Source: Adiantum capillus-veneris
Taxonomy: Eukaryota > Streptophyta > Polypodiopsida > Polypodiales > Pteridaceae
Reading direction: 5' to 3'
Length of the DNA stretch: 64,000 nucleotides
Assembly: GCA_014529385.2 (NCBI GenBank)
Contig: CM043959.1
Span: 12,710,809 to 12,774,808 of the forward strand
The translations under genes were made by a program, and so were the position numbers. Shown one piece after another: positions 42,007-52,593 of the stretch. Under the pieces are notes generated by a model, which was not told the origin of the DNA, did no database searches, and saw nothing but the letters and a program-made list of their open reading frames with translations. How positions within the stretch are numbered: the first letter of the stretch is position 1; the number at the start of each line of letters is the position of its first letter.

Positions 42007-42521
42007 TCTCAAATTTTCAAGTATCATGGCTTGCCAACATCCATAGTGTCGGACAAAGATCCTAGAATGACAGTAATTTCTAGAAGGGTCTCTTTGAGAA
42101 TCTAGGAATTAGATTAAATTTCTCTTTTGGCCTATCATCCACAAACGGATGACCAAAGTGAAATAAAAAATCTAATGATTCTTGAATCTACTCATAGCCT
42201 ATGCCATAGAAGTAGATCAACTTTCTCAATGAGAGAAGTACCCACCTCTTATAGAGTATGCGTACAATGACATTGCACATACTTCTGTGGGGAAAGAACC
42301 TTTCAAGGTTAACGAGGGAAGATCCAAAAGTCCCTTACTACTTAAAGTACATGGGAAGATCTTCGTTGCTGATGAATATAGCCCAGGCACACAAACATCT
42401 TTTTCAAAGATTAAAGAGGTTATATCCATCTCATAGCAAAGGCAAAAAGGGTTGCTGCTAACAAGGCTTTATCTTCTCTACCTCATAGTCGAGGACGACT
42501 ATGATTTCAAGAGAGAGATAA
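42007..42521 (+). pseudogene. Chromovirus copy E integrase 3' fragment
   Basis: This plus-strand fragment starts inside the integrase core (HGLPTSIVSDKDPRM) and continues through the C-terminal region with stops (PKVPYYLKYMGR-like, one unit only, no 57-bp duplication). It ends at the polypurine end (TTTCAAGAGAGAGATAA, 42505-42521). The chromodomain-like tail is missing: sequence jumps from the integrase C-terminal region to the 3' internal end near 42465. Confidence 0.8.
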
Positions 42522-43872
42522 TGTCATAAAATATAATATCTAACTTTACCAAATGATTTTCTCATATTAAATTGATCATTTAATATGGAAAGATAAAAGG
42601 GGAACAAGAGTTAGGATATAGATATGTGCTTCTAGACCTATCTCAACAGGGGACCAAAAGGAAAAATGGTTGCATCTCAATAGGGGTCCAAAAAGAGACA
42701 GACTACCAAAGAGCAATGTGTAATAAGTGCTTCTAGACTTATCTCAGCAGGGGACCAAGAGGAGACATGGTTACATCTCAATATGGGTCCAAAAGGAGGT
42801 AGTCTATCAAAGAGCAACGTGCACCTAATGGAGCTTAAAAGACCTTAGGGTTAGCTTCATTAAAAACCTCCAAAGGTTAGTGCTAAAGGTCCTTAGACCT
42901 TAGGCAAGCTAGGGCCGTGCTTGAGGTGGGAACCTGGCCCAAGCTTGAGGTGCTTGTCATGCGTGGTGACTAAGGTGCTTGAGGTGCTTGTCATGCTTGA
43001 TGAGTAAGATGGGTGAGGTGCTTGTCGTACTTGTTGACTAAGGTGCTTGAGGTGTTTGTCATGCTTTATGACTAAGGTGCTTAAGGTGCTTGTCATGTTT
43101 GATGAGGAAGGTGCTTGAAAAAGTTTCCCATGCATGGGGGGTAATGTGCTTGAGTCAAAAAGAGACCTACAAAGGAGGGGGAAAGCCCCAAAGTTAGCGG
43201 AATCTTTGACTTAACCTCCCACTCACCCAAAGGGCCCCCCTTTCTCAAGGGACACATGGACACATGTCAAGCTCTCCCTCTGCTTAGCCACATGGTGTGC
43301 TTGAATCCTATTGGCTTGGCTAAAGAGGGGTCTAATGAGATTCTAATTCAATTCAACAAATATCTAGATATTTTCAAGCTCTCTCTTTGAAAGAGGTAAG
43401 GAGGACACTTGTCGTAATGCTACCCATGTTGCTTGAAATGCATTGTGCATGTGATTGGATAGGCTTAAAAGGGTTCAATGAGCTTCAAGCTTGAGCTACA
43501 AGGAGGGGTCGACCAAGGCAAGCAAGGGATGTGCTTGGGGGTATACACCCTCTTACACACTCATTTTTCACAAATTCTCACTTGGTGAAAGTGAAAGAAC
43601 TCCATCTCCTTCTCCAAGCTTGTTGAGAAGTTGAGAGCCTACACAAACACTCTTGGCTATGGAATGAAAATCCAACCAAGAGCCATGTTCCAATGCTTAA
43701 GCTTGTCATCTTCTCCATCTTCATTACTATGCTATTATGTATGCTAGCAAGAAGAGTGATGATAAGTGACGAACTACTTCTTTCTCCTTTGAATTTTTCT
43801 TCTTTCTCTTCCCTACCCTCATTCCCCGCTAGCTCTCTCCACCTTCTCGAAGGTGTTTGAGGCCTTGGGACT
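42522..43872 (+). repeat. Truncated chromovirus 3' LTR of copy E
   Basis: Starts TGTCATAAAATATAATATCT. It contains two U3 units (about 42622-42820), the GGTGCTTGAGGTGCTTGTC minisatellite (42930-43100), one 76-bp unit and the CTCTTGG inverted repeat (about 43650-43685). It stops at 43872, where minus-strand sequence of copy G begins. Confidence 0.88.
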
Positions 43873-44488
43873 GATGTCTGCTCTTTAGTCCATATCATAC
43901 TTCCAAAGTAGAGTGATAAGTTCTATTTGGTGTTTGGGAGACGTCGTCACCACAAACATGATCCTAAGCATGCATACTTCTTAAATTTTGTGCACAATAA
44001 AAAGAAAGAGAATGAGTCTTATAAGACAAAAACATTGTTCATTTAAAATGCATTTTCATTTGCTTACTTTAGTGTAGCATTGTAAGCATTGACAAGGTCC
44101 ATATTATCCTTAAGCTAGGTTCCTTGCATCCCTCTAGCATCTTTAAATGGATAATCCTTAAACTTAATAAGATATCATCAAATAGCCTTATCGTTTCTTA
44201 ATACTAATGCATGGTTTTTAGGACCCCTTTTGAAGATGCAATAAAGGCACAGTCAGTTGTTGGGGAGATGAGGATACTTTAGTCCAAGGGATCTCGAAAG
44301 AGAAGAAAAATCTACTTCACAAGCACCAAAGAGTAAAAAGTGCCATGGAAAGAAGATACGTGGGAACGAGCTCTTATGCATGCCTACAACCTATATCTTA
44401 CAGAATAGCCCATTCTAGGTGTGAATTTCTAGTGAAATTTACACGAGGATGTTCGTGTGGACTCACAGCACAGCATACTCCGTTTTCA

Positions 44489-44610
44489 CTTTTTTACCGA
44501 CAGTAAATATTTTTTACCTACAGTAAATATTTTTCACCTACATGGTAAATACAAATCACTTTTTACCTACAGTAACTTTTTTTACCCATGGTAAATATTT
44601 TTTACTGCAC
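44489..44610 (+). repeat. U3 array of TTTTTACC..AGTAAA motifs
   Basis: About six imperfect units of a ~20-bp motif (TTTTTACCTACAGTAAATA) lie 500 bp upstream of the TATA box, with near-palindromic cores such as TTTACCCATGGTAAA. The array is repeated in the 3' LTR at about 52879-53000. An enhancer-like role is inferred. Confidence 0.7.
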
Positions 44611-45092
44611 CATAAGTATTTGGTAGGTAACAGTTCACTGTTACTAGAAGCAGTGATTGGGCATCAACAATGCAGTTACAGGAGGAGAAAAGGGGAAAAT
44701 CTTATGGTAAAGGTGAGTCAACAGGGACAAAAACTTTTGAGTTGAAAAGAGACATGCTGATTTTTTCAAAGAACATATGTCAAAAGAAGCCATGGTTGAG
44801 GATTTTTTGAGAATTTTATATTCAGGAGGACCCAGCAGGTCCCCCCCTGACATGTGCAGAACCTCCAGTTTCAACAGCCACCTTACCTGCTCTTAAATGC
44901 TGGTCAAGGCCTTATCCCCATGTGTCACAATCAGAAAAATCAGCATTTACCCTCCCCTCTCACATCACTCTAGAGAATATCTTGATGGTGACATATCAGG
45001 TGACCTCAATCTGTTGACTACCCTAAGCAAAAAGTAACCCCAATCAGCGGATTTAAGCATGTTTATCCCTAATCCTAAACCCTCTCAGAAAC

Positions 45093-45102
45093 CTATATAA
45101 GG
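45093..45102 (+). promoter_or_regulatory. LTR TATA box (Tat element)
   Basis: CTATATAAGG, with transcription expected roughly 30 bp downstream in a C/A-rich region. The same sequence is in the 3' LTR near 53482. Confidence 0.7.
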
Positions 45103-45773
45103 AGGCCTTCTCTCACTCAAAGCCAACACTTCACCCACTTCACCAAGCAACGAAGCTATGACGACATAGCTCACAACGAGGAGCTATGGATGGAGATCTA
45201 CTCTCTCTCCCTCTCTCTCTCTCTCCCTCTAGTATGCTACATTACTAGCCCTAAAACCTAAATAAGGAGTCTTTTCTAATGCTCCATGGCCACCATTCTC
45301 GCCATCATTCTCTAAGGTATTGATGTGTTGCTAGTAGGATCATACCTACTTGCTGGGTTGATTGTTTTTGACAAGGGATTATGCCATCCTTGGCTTGCTT
45401 CTCTATATCCTTGTTATGTATGATCAGATGCCGTTGTATTGTTAAGCTGATGTCTTGTGTATATATATGCTACATAAGGTCCCTAAGCTTCGTTTCTATG
45501 TGTTTTGCCATATGTTTTGATGCCATCATAATGCCAGAAGTCTCACTTGCCTATGTGCACTATGTGTGAGGTCCCTAAACCTCTTAATTTAGGGTGGTGC
45601 CCCCTTTGTTTTGTTCTTTGCTTGTTTGCATGAGGCGTGGTTTGTGGAGTGTGCACGAGTACAGAGGCCACCTGACTGCACTGCTCTTTTTCCCGCTATC
45701 ATTTTGGTGCCCCCACGGAGGAGGGCTACACAGACCTTCAGTCCACAAGCAATGAAGATGTGCAATCTACAAC

Positions 45774-46729
45774 ATGGATGAATGGCGTGAGGAGTTTGCA
45801 AATTGGAGAACAGAAGAGGAGGAGGCTTTAGAGGCCTTGAAAGCTTTCATCGAGGTCTTGTTCCCAGGTTGCAGTGTCATTGAAATTCAAGAAGTAAGTT
45901 CTTCTACATGCCTTGTTCGTGATCGTTGCCAACGAAGGAGAGTATGAAGAAGAGCTTGATATACCTCTCCTCTCAACCTATGAGTGCTCTAGAAACCTCC
46001 AACGCACATGAGCTTGAAATATTCTACATCAACATACACGAAGGTACTGTGACACACATTAAGGGAAGAGAAAGCATCACCAGACCTCTCTTTCCTTAGG
46101 AGCCGACTAAGAGGAGGAAGATCACCTCTACACCTAAGTGGCCCAAGGCCGCAGCGCGTGCTCAGGCGTAAGGTAACATTTGGCTTAATCTCATTAATAA
46201 GGGATTACATGACCACTACAGGCAAGAAAAAGGCTAGTGAGCAACCAACTTGCAACCACGACTCTCACCCCTAAATCCTCCTGAAGCAAAGAGGCGAAGG
46301 CTTGCCTACAAGATTGCCGCCCGTCTGCGAGTGCTCCCAGTGCACTTTGTGAATCCAGACACCACCAATCCCAAGCCAACCTCTTGTCCGCGTGAAGATC
46401 ACTTTGGATATTGTCCAAAGTGCTTTGGAGACCGGGTGAAAAGCCTCCCTGCCCTACCTTTGCTGCTAATTTTCAAGAAGTTATCTCAATCTAAGGAAAC
46501 TATCTTAGTTGATGATGTGCTGCACATTAATGGTGTCACTTTCATTCGTCATGCTGATTATGGTAATAGCATCCAATTGTTGTTTGCTAAAAGGCTCAGC
46601 ATTGTACAAAGTGTTGCCATCACGCCTTACGTCTTCACAGATGCATCAGGAAGAGTCGAAGTGATCCGAGGTGCTGACCTTCTGTGGCTGATCAGGCTCA
46701 TTGGTCCCAAGGTGGTGCAACTAAGCTAG
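45774..46729 (+). pseudogene. ORF1 upstream of gag (Tat element)
   Basis: This begins MDEWREEFANWRTEEEEALE at 45774 and continues, with frameshifts, through EELDIPLLSTYECSRNL and PTKRRKI to an open C-terminal part (46250-46729) with CPREDHFGYCPKCFGDRV and VDDVLHINGVTFIRHADYG. It would be about 300-320 residues. Two CxxC-like spacings around 46390-46430 could bind metal. No function is known to me. Extra ORFs in this position are described for Ogre-type Tat elements, so it is probably element-encoded. Confidence 0.6.
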
Positions 46730-47063
46730 GCTCTTGTGTGTAAGTATGGATGCCAATAATGAGAATGATGATCCCCGCATGTTTCCTTTCCATTTTGTGC
46801 GTCATATCCGTGTGAATATTTGTATTGATAGAAAATCTTTTATCAGCAAAGAATAGCCCTATTGTTTGGAGCCGAGAGACTTGGGGAAATCTTGCGCTCT
46901 CTCTCATCCTGTCATTCTACCCTTACTAGACTATTACCATTCCTTTGATGTGTCGATCTTCATCCTATTTTGAGCTAAGTTGTGCTAAAGCTCCAAATTG
47001 TAATTACCATACTCTATTTAAAATAAATTGGAGCTGTTTGTGTAATTGTTTACTCTCTCACTT

Positions 47064-48424
47064 ATGGCCTTCCCTAATTTTTATGGTAAGCCTGGGGAGG
47101 TTGCTCCAGACTTTTTGGATAATTTGGAAATGGCCTTTCTGGTATCGGGAAGGGATGACGAAGCTACTAAGTTAAGGGCCTTTCCTTTGGTCTTGAGGGA
47201 AGGTGCAAAATTATGGTATCAAACTTTGGCACCTGAAGAAAGAAGAGACTGGGAGTCCTTAAAGATGGCCTTCATCGAAGAATTTCGCCGCCATGAGCCT
47301 CCAGAGGAGATATGGAGACAGCTCTTAGAGCTACGCCAAACATCACCCAATGACTATAGAAGCTATGAAGGAAAGTTTTCCAACCTGTGGGAGAAATGGT
47401 GTGCATCACTAGGTGAAGGAGAAAGGGGCCAGAATGCCTAAAGAAGGACTGTTTCCTGGCAGGGCTTTACCCCATCCTTCGAGAAAAGGTAAAAGGTAAA
47501 TTCCCAGATACCTTTGATAAAGCTATGACTTATGCAAGGGAGAAGGATAGGAAGTTAAAATTCCAAGCTCAACTACAAGGGGGAATGGAGCCTCCACCGC
47601 TAGCTCAACCTACGGCAAGGGTAGTAGCAGGGACAGGAGCAACAGACCAAGAGTCCTCTCAACAAGAATTACTTCAACAAATCACCAATCAACTAGAGAG
47701 CCTGTCCATCAATCTGGTTCAAGGTGTAAGGGCTCCCCAGCCAGGAAATGAACGAAATAGACAAGAAGGACAAAGGCAAGCACGTGAGTACATTTGCTAC
47801 AACTGTGGAGAGGTAGGTCACGGCATGTATTATTGCCCCCATCCACGACGCTATCAAGGAAATGGTAATCAAAGACAGCCTCCTCGCCAGCAAGTCACTC
47901 CTCCTCGAGCTAGGCCACTAAATGGACAAAATGCACACGTGGCTCCACCAATCCAAATATTGGGACCCCCTCCTCCACCACCACAAGCACCAGCAGAGAT
48001 CCCTCCACTACCATCGGGAGGGGAGGACAGGGCTGTCTCTGTCATAAGTCTTGACAATGGTAAGGATAAAGGGAAAGAAAAAATGGAGGAAGCTGTTGCC
48101 ATGCCAATAAAGAGAGTTAGGAGACAAAGACTTGATGAAATGGAAGCTTCAGAGCCGGATAAAGGGAATGAGGGTTCCTCCCAAGTGATAGGAGACAAGA
48201 AAAGGAAGAGTAGGTCAAGGAGGCACATAGGAGTAGAAGACTTTCCACTTGGGGTAGGATCCATACCTTACGACCTGGTAGCAGATGTGAGTAAGCAAGG
48301 ACCAAAGATTTCATGGCAGCAACTCCTCCACCTTTCCCCAAAGATGCGTAGAACCTGGTCTAAGATGGTCAGCACCAGGAGGGCTAAGGCAAAGTCAGTG
48401 GGTCTATTAGTGCAAGAGGCATGA
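47064..48424 (+). pseudogene. gag (Tat element)
   Basis: Probable start MAFPNFYGKPGEVAPDFL at 47064, followed by the retrotransposon gag core (KLRAFPLVLREGAKLWYQTL, DWESLKMAFIEEFRR, ELRQTSPNDYRSYEGKF). A one-base frameshift lies near 47430. The second part (LAGLYPILREKVKG, from 47455) leads to the knuckle CYNCGEVGHGMYYC (about 47797-47840), a proline-rich stretch and a basic tail. It ends in ATGA shared with the protease frame (48421-48424). Confidence 0.88.
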
Positions 48425-48993
48425 AGGATATCGTGCCAGTCATTGATGCAGAGATTAAGAGTCAGCGAGTCTCCAATGTGTACGTAGATGGTGGAGCCGA
48501 GATTTGTGTTATGACAGAGAAATTAATGCACAGGTTGGGTTTGGAAGTAAACGAGCAAACTTCCTTACAAGCTAAGATGGCAAATAATGTAAGGGTGGCT
48601 TGTGTGGGAAAGTTTAATGGAGTGAAGGTTTCAGCTTTTGGTGTTGCAATCTCAATTGATGCTTATGTGATCCCAACTAAGGGGGAGGGCTATCCGCTAA
48701 TCCTTGGAAGACCTTGGCTTATGGCTATGAAAGCTAGGCAAGATTGGGAGACAGGTTCCCTTGAGTTGCGACCAAATCATAAGGTAGGTGGCAAGCAACA
48801 AAAAATTGTGTATGACATGAAGCAGGGTAGACAACAAGACCTAGAGATGGAGACTTCTATGGATGAATGGAGCACAAGCAGCTGCTCTTCATCTGAGGAT
48901 GAGTCATCTGAGGAGGATGCTAGCTCTTTGGAAGTCATGGGTATAATACCTGCGAAACCCAGAAGGAGAAGGTGGTCAAGACTCTCTAAATAA
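48421..48993 (+). pseudogene. Aspartic protease region (Tat element)
   Basis: The active site VYVDGGAEICVMTEKLMHRL (about 48480-48540) has the D-G-G form usual in this lineage. VIPTKGEGYPLILGRPWL matches the flap/hydrophobic-Gly end. A Ser/Glu-rich acidic tail follows. It overlaps the gag end by four bases in a different frame and is separated from RT by a stop near 48990. Confidence 0.85.
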
Positions 48994-49079
48994 GGAAGAA
49001 GCCACAGGCTTAGAGGAGATGCTAGCTAAGGACCTACTAAAGAAGAGAGAGAACCCTATTTGTAGGTACTAAAGAAGCA

Positions 49080-50440
49080 TGCTGGCCTCTTTATAACTGA
49101 TTACGAGCACATTAAAGGAGTGACGGTAACCCAACACCATATCCAATTAAAGGAAGGTGCCAAACCAGTGGTGCAAAGGCTAAGGAGATTAGGGCTAGTG
49201 CAACAAGATGCACTCTTAAAAGAAGTAAAAAGATTACTCAAGGCAGGATTTATCTACCCAGTGGAAGATTCTGAGTGGGTGTCTCCAGTTGTGGTAGCAC
49301 CAAAGAAAAATGGGAAGTGGAGGGTATGTGTGGATTACAAGCCTCTAAACGCAGCCACAAAAGGGACCATTTTCCTTTGCCTTTTCAAGATGAAATACTA
49401 AATGAAGTGGCTGGTCATGAAAGGTACACAATGTGTGATGGGTACTCAGGCTACTTCCAAATCAGAATTGCAGATGAAGACCAAAGAAAGACTACCTTCA
49501 TAACACCTTGGGGGTGTTTTGCTTATAGAGTTATGCCTTTTGGTTTAACTAATGCCCCAGCTACTTTCCAGAGGTTTATGAACTTGGTGTTTCAACCTTA
49601 CTTTGGTAAGTCCATACGAGTCTTCATTGATGATTTTTGCATTTACAGCTCTAGGGAAGTACATCTGTCCAAGGTTGATGAAGGTTTCACACCGTCTGGC
49701 CCAATTGGGTGGGCAATTGAATAAAGACAAGTGCCACATAGGTGAGAGCAAGGTCACTCTACTAGGCCATGATGTGTCTCAAGATGGTATTGAGGCTGAC
49801 CCTGAAAAGGTAAAGACATTGTTAGCTTTACCTACTCCTTCAAACGTGAAGCAACTAGTCTCCTTCATTCAAAAGGTTCGCTACATGGGACGATTCATAC
49901 ATCTCCTTTCTCAGGCAATCTATCCTTTGCAGCAGCTCACTAAACACACTACATTGACATGGAGTGAGGAGGGTGAAAGGTGCTTTCAAGAAGTTAAAAC
50001 CATTTTGAGCTCATTGCCTGTCGTCCTACAACCCACATGTGGTGAATTATTCTATGTAAATCCTAGTGTAGGTCCAGAAGCTCTAGGAGCTGTCTTGATG
50101 CAAAAAGACCCAAAGACATCTCTCATGAGACTAGTCTACTTCTCTAGTAGAGTGATGACAGCTGCTGAAAAGGGTTTCAGCGCAACTGAGCAATTGGTGC
50201 TAGCTCTTAAGTTTGCAGTGGAGAAGTTTCGGGCTTACTTACTTCCAAGACAATTTGTGGTGATCACAACTGAGGAGGTTTTTCCATATGCCCTACAACA
50301 CATGGAATTGTCTCAAAGAATAGCAAAGTGGGTGGTGCAACTTCAAGAGTTTGACTACACACTACAAGTAGAGGATTCCACCCGTGCTTGTTTGGCAGAT
50401 GTCCTCACACAAAGGTGTTATGAGAAGGCCAAGAAAGAGG
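49080..50440 (+). pseudogene. Reverse transcriptase and first RNase H (Tat element)
   Basis: RT runs TVTQHHIQLKEGAKPV, WVSPVVVAPKKNGKWRVCVD, then a one-base loss in an A run near 49360, HFPLPFQDEILNEVAG, CDGYSGYFQI, PFGLTNAPATFQRFMN and VFIDDFCIYS (catalytic DD present). A second frameshift lies near 49685, followed by the thumb GQLNKDKCHIGESKVTLLGH. RNase H follows: YVNPSVGPEALGAVLMQ, FSATEQLVLALKFAVEKFRA and ACLADVLTQR. The catalytic first Asp of RNase H appears changed (N in VNPS). Confidence 0.9.
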
Positions 50441-50499
50441 CACCTAGTAAGGTACCGCCTATCACGGAGCCTGAAGTTCTACTGGGAGCACACAGTCTG

Positions 50500-50900
50500 T
50501 ATTTTGATGGGGCTTACAAGAGGACCAAAGACAAGGCATCAGCAAGCATAGTAATATTAGGTCCAGAGAAGGAGAAGATCTTTGCAAAAGGGTTTCATCT
50601 AAAAGAGGTTCATTCTAACAATGAGGCAGAGTACCATGCCCTTGTTTTAGGGTTGCAATGTTGTCTTTCTCAGGGCATCACAAAGCTAAATGTTTTTGGT
50701 GACTCCATGTTGATTGTTAAGCAAATGGTTGGTGTATGGGCCTGTAAAAATGACAAATTGTCTGTTAAGATGAGGGAAGCAAAGGCCTTGTTGAAGGGTT
50801 TTAAAGAAGTTCGAGTGCACTTTGTACCTAGAGATCAAAATCGAGAAGCAGATGCCTTAGCAGGTGAAGAACTACAAACTCTCATAGTAGGTGCTATCCT
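50500..50900 (+). pseudogene. Second, archaeal-type RNase H (Tat element)
   Basis: LYFDGAYKRTKDKASASIVI, NNEAEYHALVLGL, LNVFGDSMLIVKQMVG and HFVPRDQNREADALAG give the four-acid set (D, E, D, D) of the archaeal-like RNase H found as an extra domain in Tat elements. It is open and in frame with integrase. In known elements this domain is thought to restore RNase H activity. Confidence 0.9.
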
Positions 50901-50939
50901 TGTGAAAAGTCCTTTATACCAGGGAAAGGAGGAGCTGCA

Positions 50940-52188
50940 TGATTTACTTTACTTTCTTGAGCATTGTGAAGCACCCTCTGGTATGAGTAAAAGTGAACGT
51001 AGGTGGTTGGCAAAAAAGGCTACCAGCTATAGCTTAGTGAATGAGTACTTGTATTGTAGAGGGAAAGATGCTGTCTTAAGGAGAGTTCCTGCATCCCAAG
51101 AGATAAAGGATATTTTGTTTAGTTGTCATGAAGGTGTGTGTGGTGGCCACTTTGCACAAGAGATTACTAGCAGAAAGATTTTACAAGCAGGGTTCACGTG
51201 GCCAAGCCTCCATCGAGATGTACAACATTGGTGCCGCACATGTGAGGTTTGCCAAAAAGCTGGACCAAGGCGTCTTACCCATGAAAATCAGCATCCAATC
51301 AAAACCTATGGGCCATTTGAAAAATGGGGGATAGATGCAATAGGGCCACTACCTTGCACTCAATCAGGGAAGGAATACATCATTATGGGGGTGGAGTACA
51401 TGACCAGATGGGCAGAAGCTCGTCCCACAAAGCGCATCACAGCCAAGGACATGAGTGATTTCATTTTTCAATGCCTTTGTTATCGTTTTGGCACACCTTT
51501 GGAGATTCTCTCGGATAGGGGACCGGGATTTCGAGCTGATTTAGTCGGGTAATTGATGAGCAAGTTAAAAATCAAGCGCAGGCACTCTACACCATACTAC
51601 CCTCAATGCAATGGTCTTGTGGAAAAGGTAAATGGTCTTATATGTAAAATTATCACTAAGCAAGTGCATTTACATCCTAAGGCATGGGACAAACACCTAG
51701 ATGCAGCACTTTGGGCCTACAGAACATCCTTTAAAACATCCTTGGGGTATACACCTTTTCACTTGGTTTACGGGCAAGAGGCACTATTGCCTATAGAAGT
51801 GGAGCTAGCGAGCCTCCGAGTTCTAAAAGCACATCAAGAGGATAGTCAAGAGAAGCAGGTGGAAGGAAGAATCATCGATTTGGAGAGGTTAGGGCTAGAT
51901 CGAGAGTCAGCAGTGAAGTACTATGCAGCACAGGCAGAGAAGAAACGAAAGAAGTTCAATCGCAACCTTGTCAAGAAAGGTATCAAGGAAGGTTCTTTAG
52001 TGCTCAGATACGACAATCGCTTTGATCGCAGGAAGGATGGTAAGTTCTTGCTTAAGTGGGAAGGCCCTTTTGTAGTGATACAGAGGTTCTCAAATGATAG
52101 TTACCAACTAGGTGACCTAGATGGTAAGGTACATCAGACCCCGGTAAATGGTTGGCGATTGAAGGCCTACCAATGTCGTCTTTCATAG
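50940..52188 (+). pseudogene. Integrase (Tat element), one premature stop
   Basis: The zinc finger (CHEGVCGGHF ... WCRTCEVCQK), core KWGIDAIGPLP, EILSDRGPGF, then TAA at about 51550-51552 where CAA (Gln) is expected, and CNGLVEKVNGL give a full HHCC plus DDE set. The C-terminal part (YRTSFKTSLGYTPFHLVYG, GSLVLRYD, KFLLKWEGPFVV, LKAYQCRLS) is open to the stop at 52186-52188. There is no chromodomain, as expected for Tat. Confidence 0.92.
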
Positions 52189-52593
52189 CCATATGCTGGT
52201 GAAATCAATGCTAAGGATGGTTCAGAGGAGAGCTCATCATATTCGAGCTCCAACTAAGGTAACAATCATGTACATAGTCGTTTCAAAAAAAAAAAAAAAG
52301 ACAAAAAAAAGGGAAAAAAAGAGAAGAAAAAAAAGAAAAAAGAGAATGCTACCATTGAAAGCGGATATTGACAATGGATGGGTATGGCTTTCAAGGGTCT
52401 AGGAGACCAGTTGTTAGTCATGGATGGATACAATTATTCATCAGAAAGGACTAAACAGGGTGCATCAGCCAAGCAAGCAATAACATGGCAAATTCAATTG
52501 GTACCAAGTGGGTAAGTATTCAAGAGAACCCTATTGTAGCACAACCTACAGCTAGAGGCATCAAATACCTCTAGCTTAAGGGGGAGGGCTATA
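52189..52593 (+). other. Tat element 3' untranslated region and polypurine tract
   Basis: About 60 bp of nearly pure purine, mostly A with GGG and GAGAAG (52285-52347), lies 240 bp before the LTR. The polypurine tract TTAAGGGGGAGGGCTATA (52576-52593) abuts the 3' LTR. No gene. Confidence 0.85.

Larger units (their letters stand above)
44205..45701 (+). repeat. Tat element 5' LTR
   Basis: TAATGCATGG ... CCCGCTATCA, 1497 bp; the partner LTR begins TGATGCATGG, so the left end has a G-to-A. It has a U3 array (44489-44610), a TATA box CTATATAAGG (45093-45102) and CT runs near 45200-45235. Just after it, TGGTGCCCCCACGG (45705-45718) is in the primer-site position; I cannot name the tRNA. Confidence 0.93.

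Noticed and set aside
44542-45569. Open frames in the Tat element LTR
   Set aside because: They recur with the same breaks in the other LTR (52931-53956), have no motifs, and include promoter elements and simple repeats.
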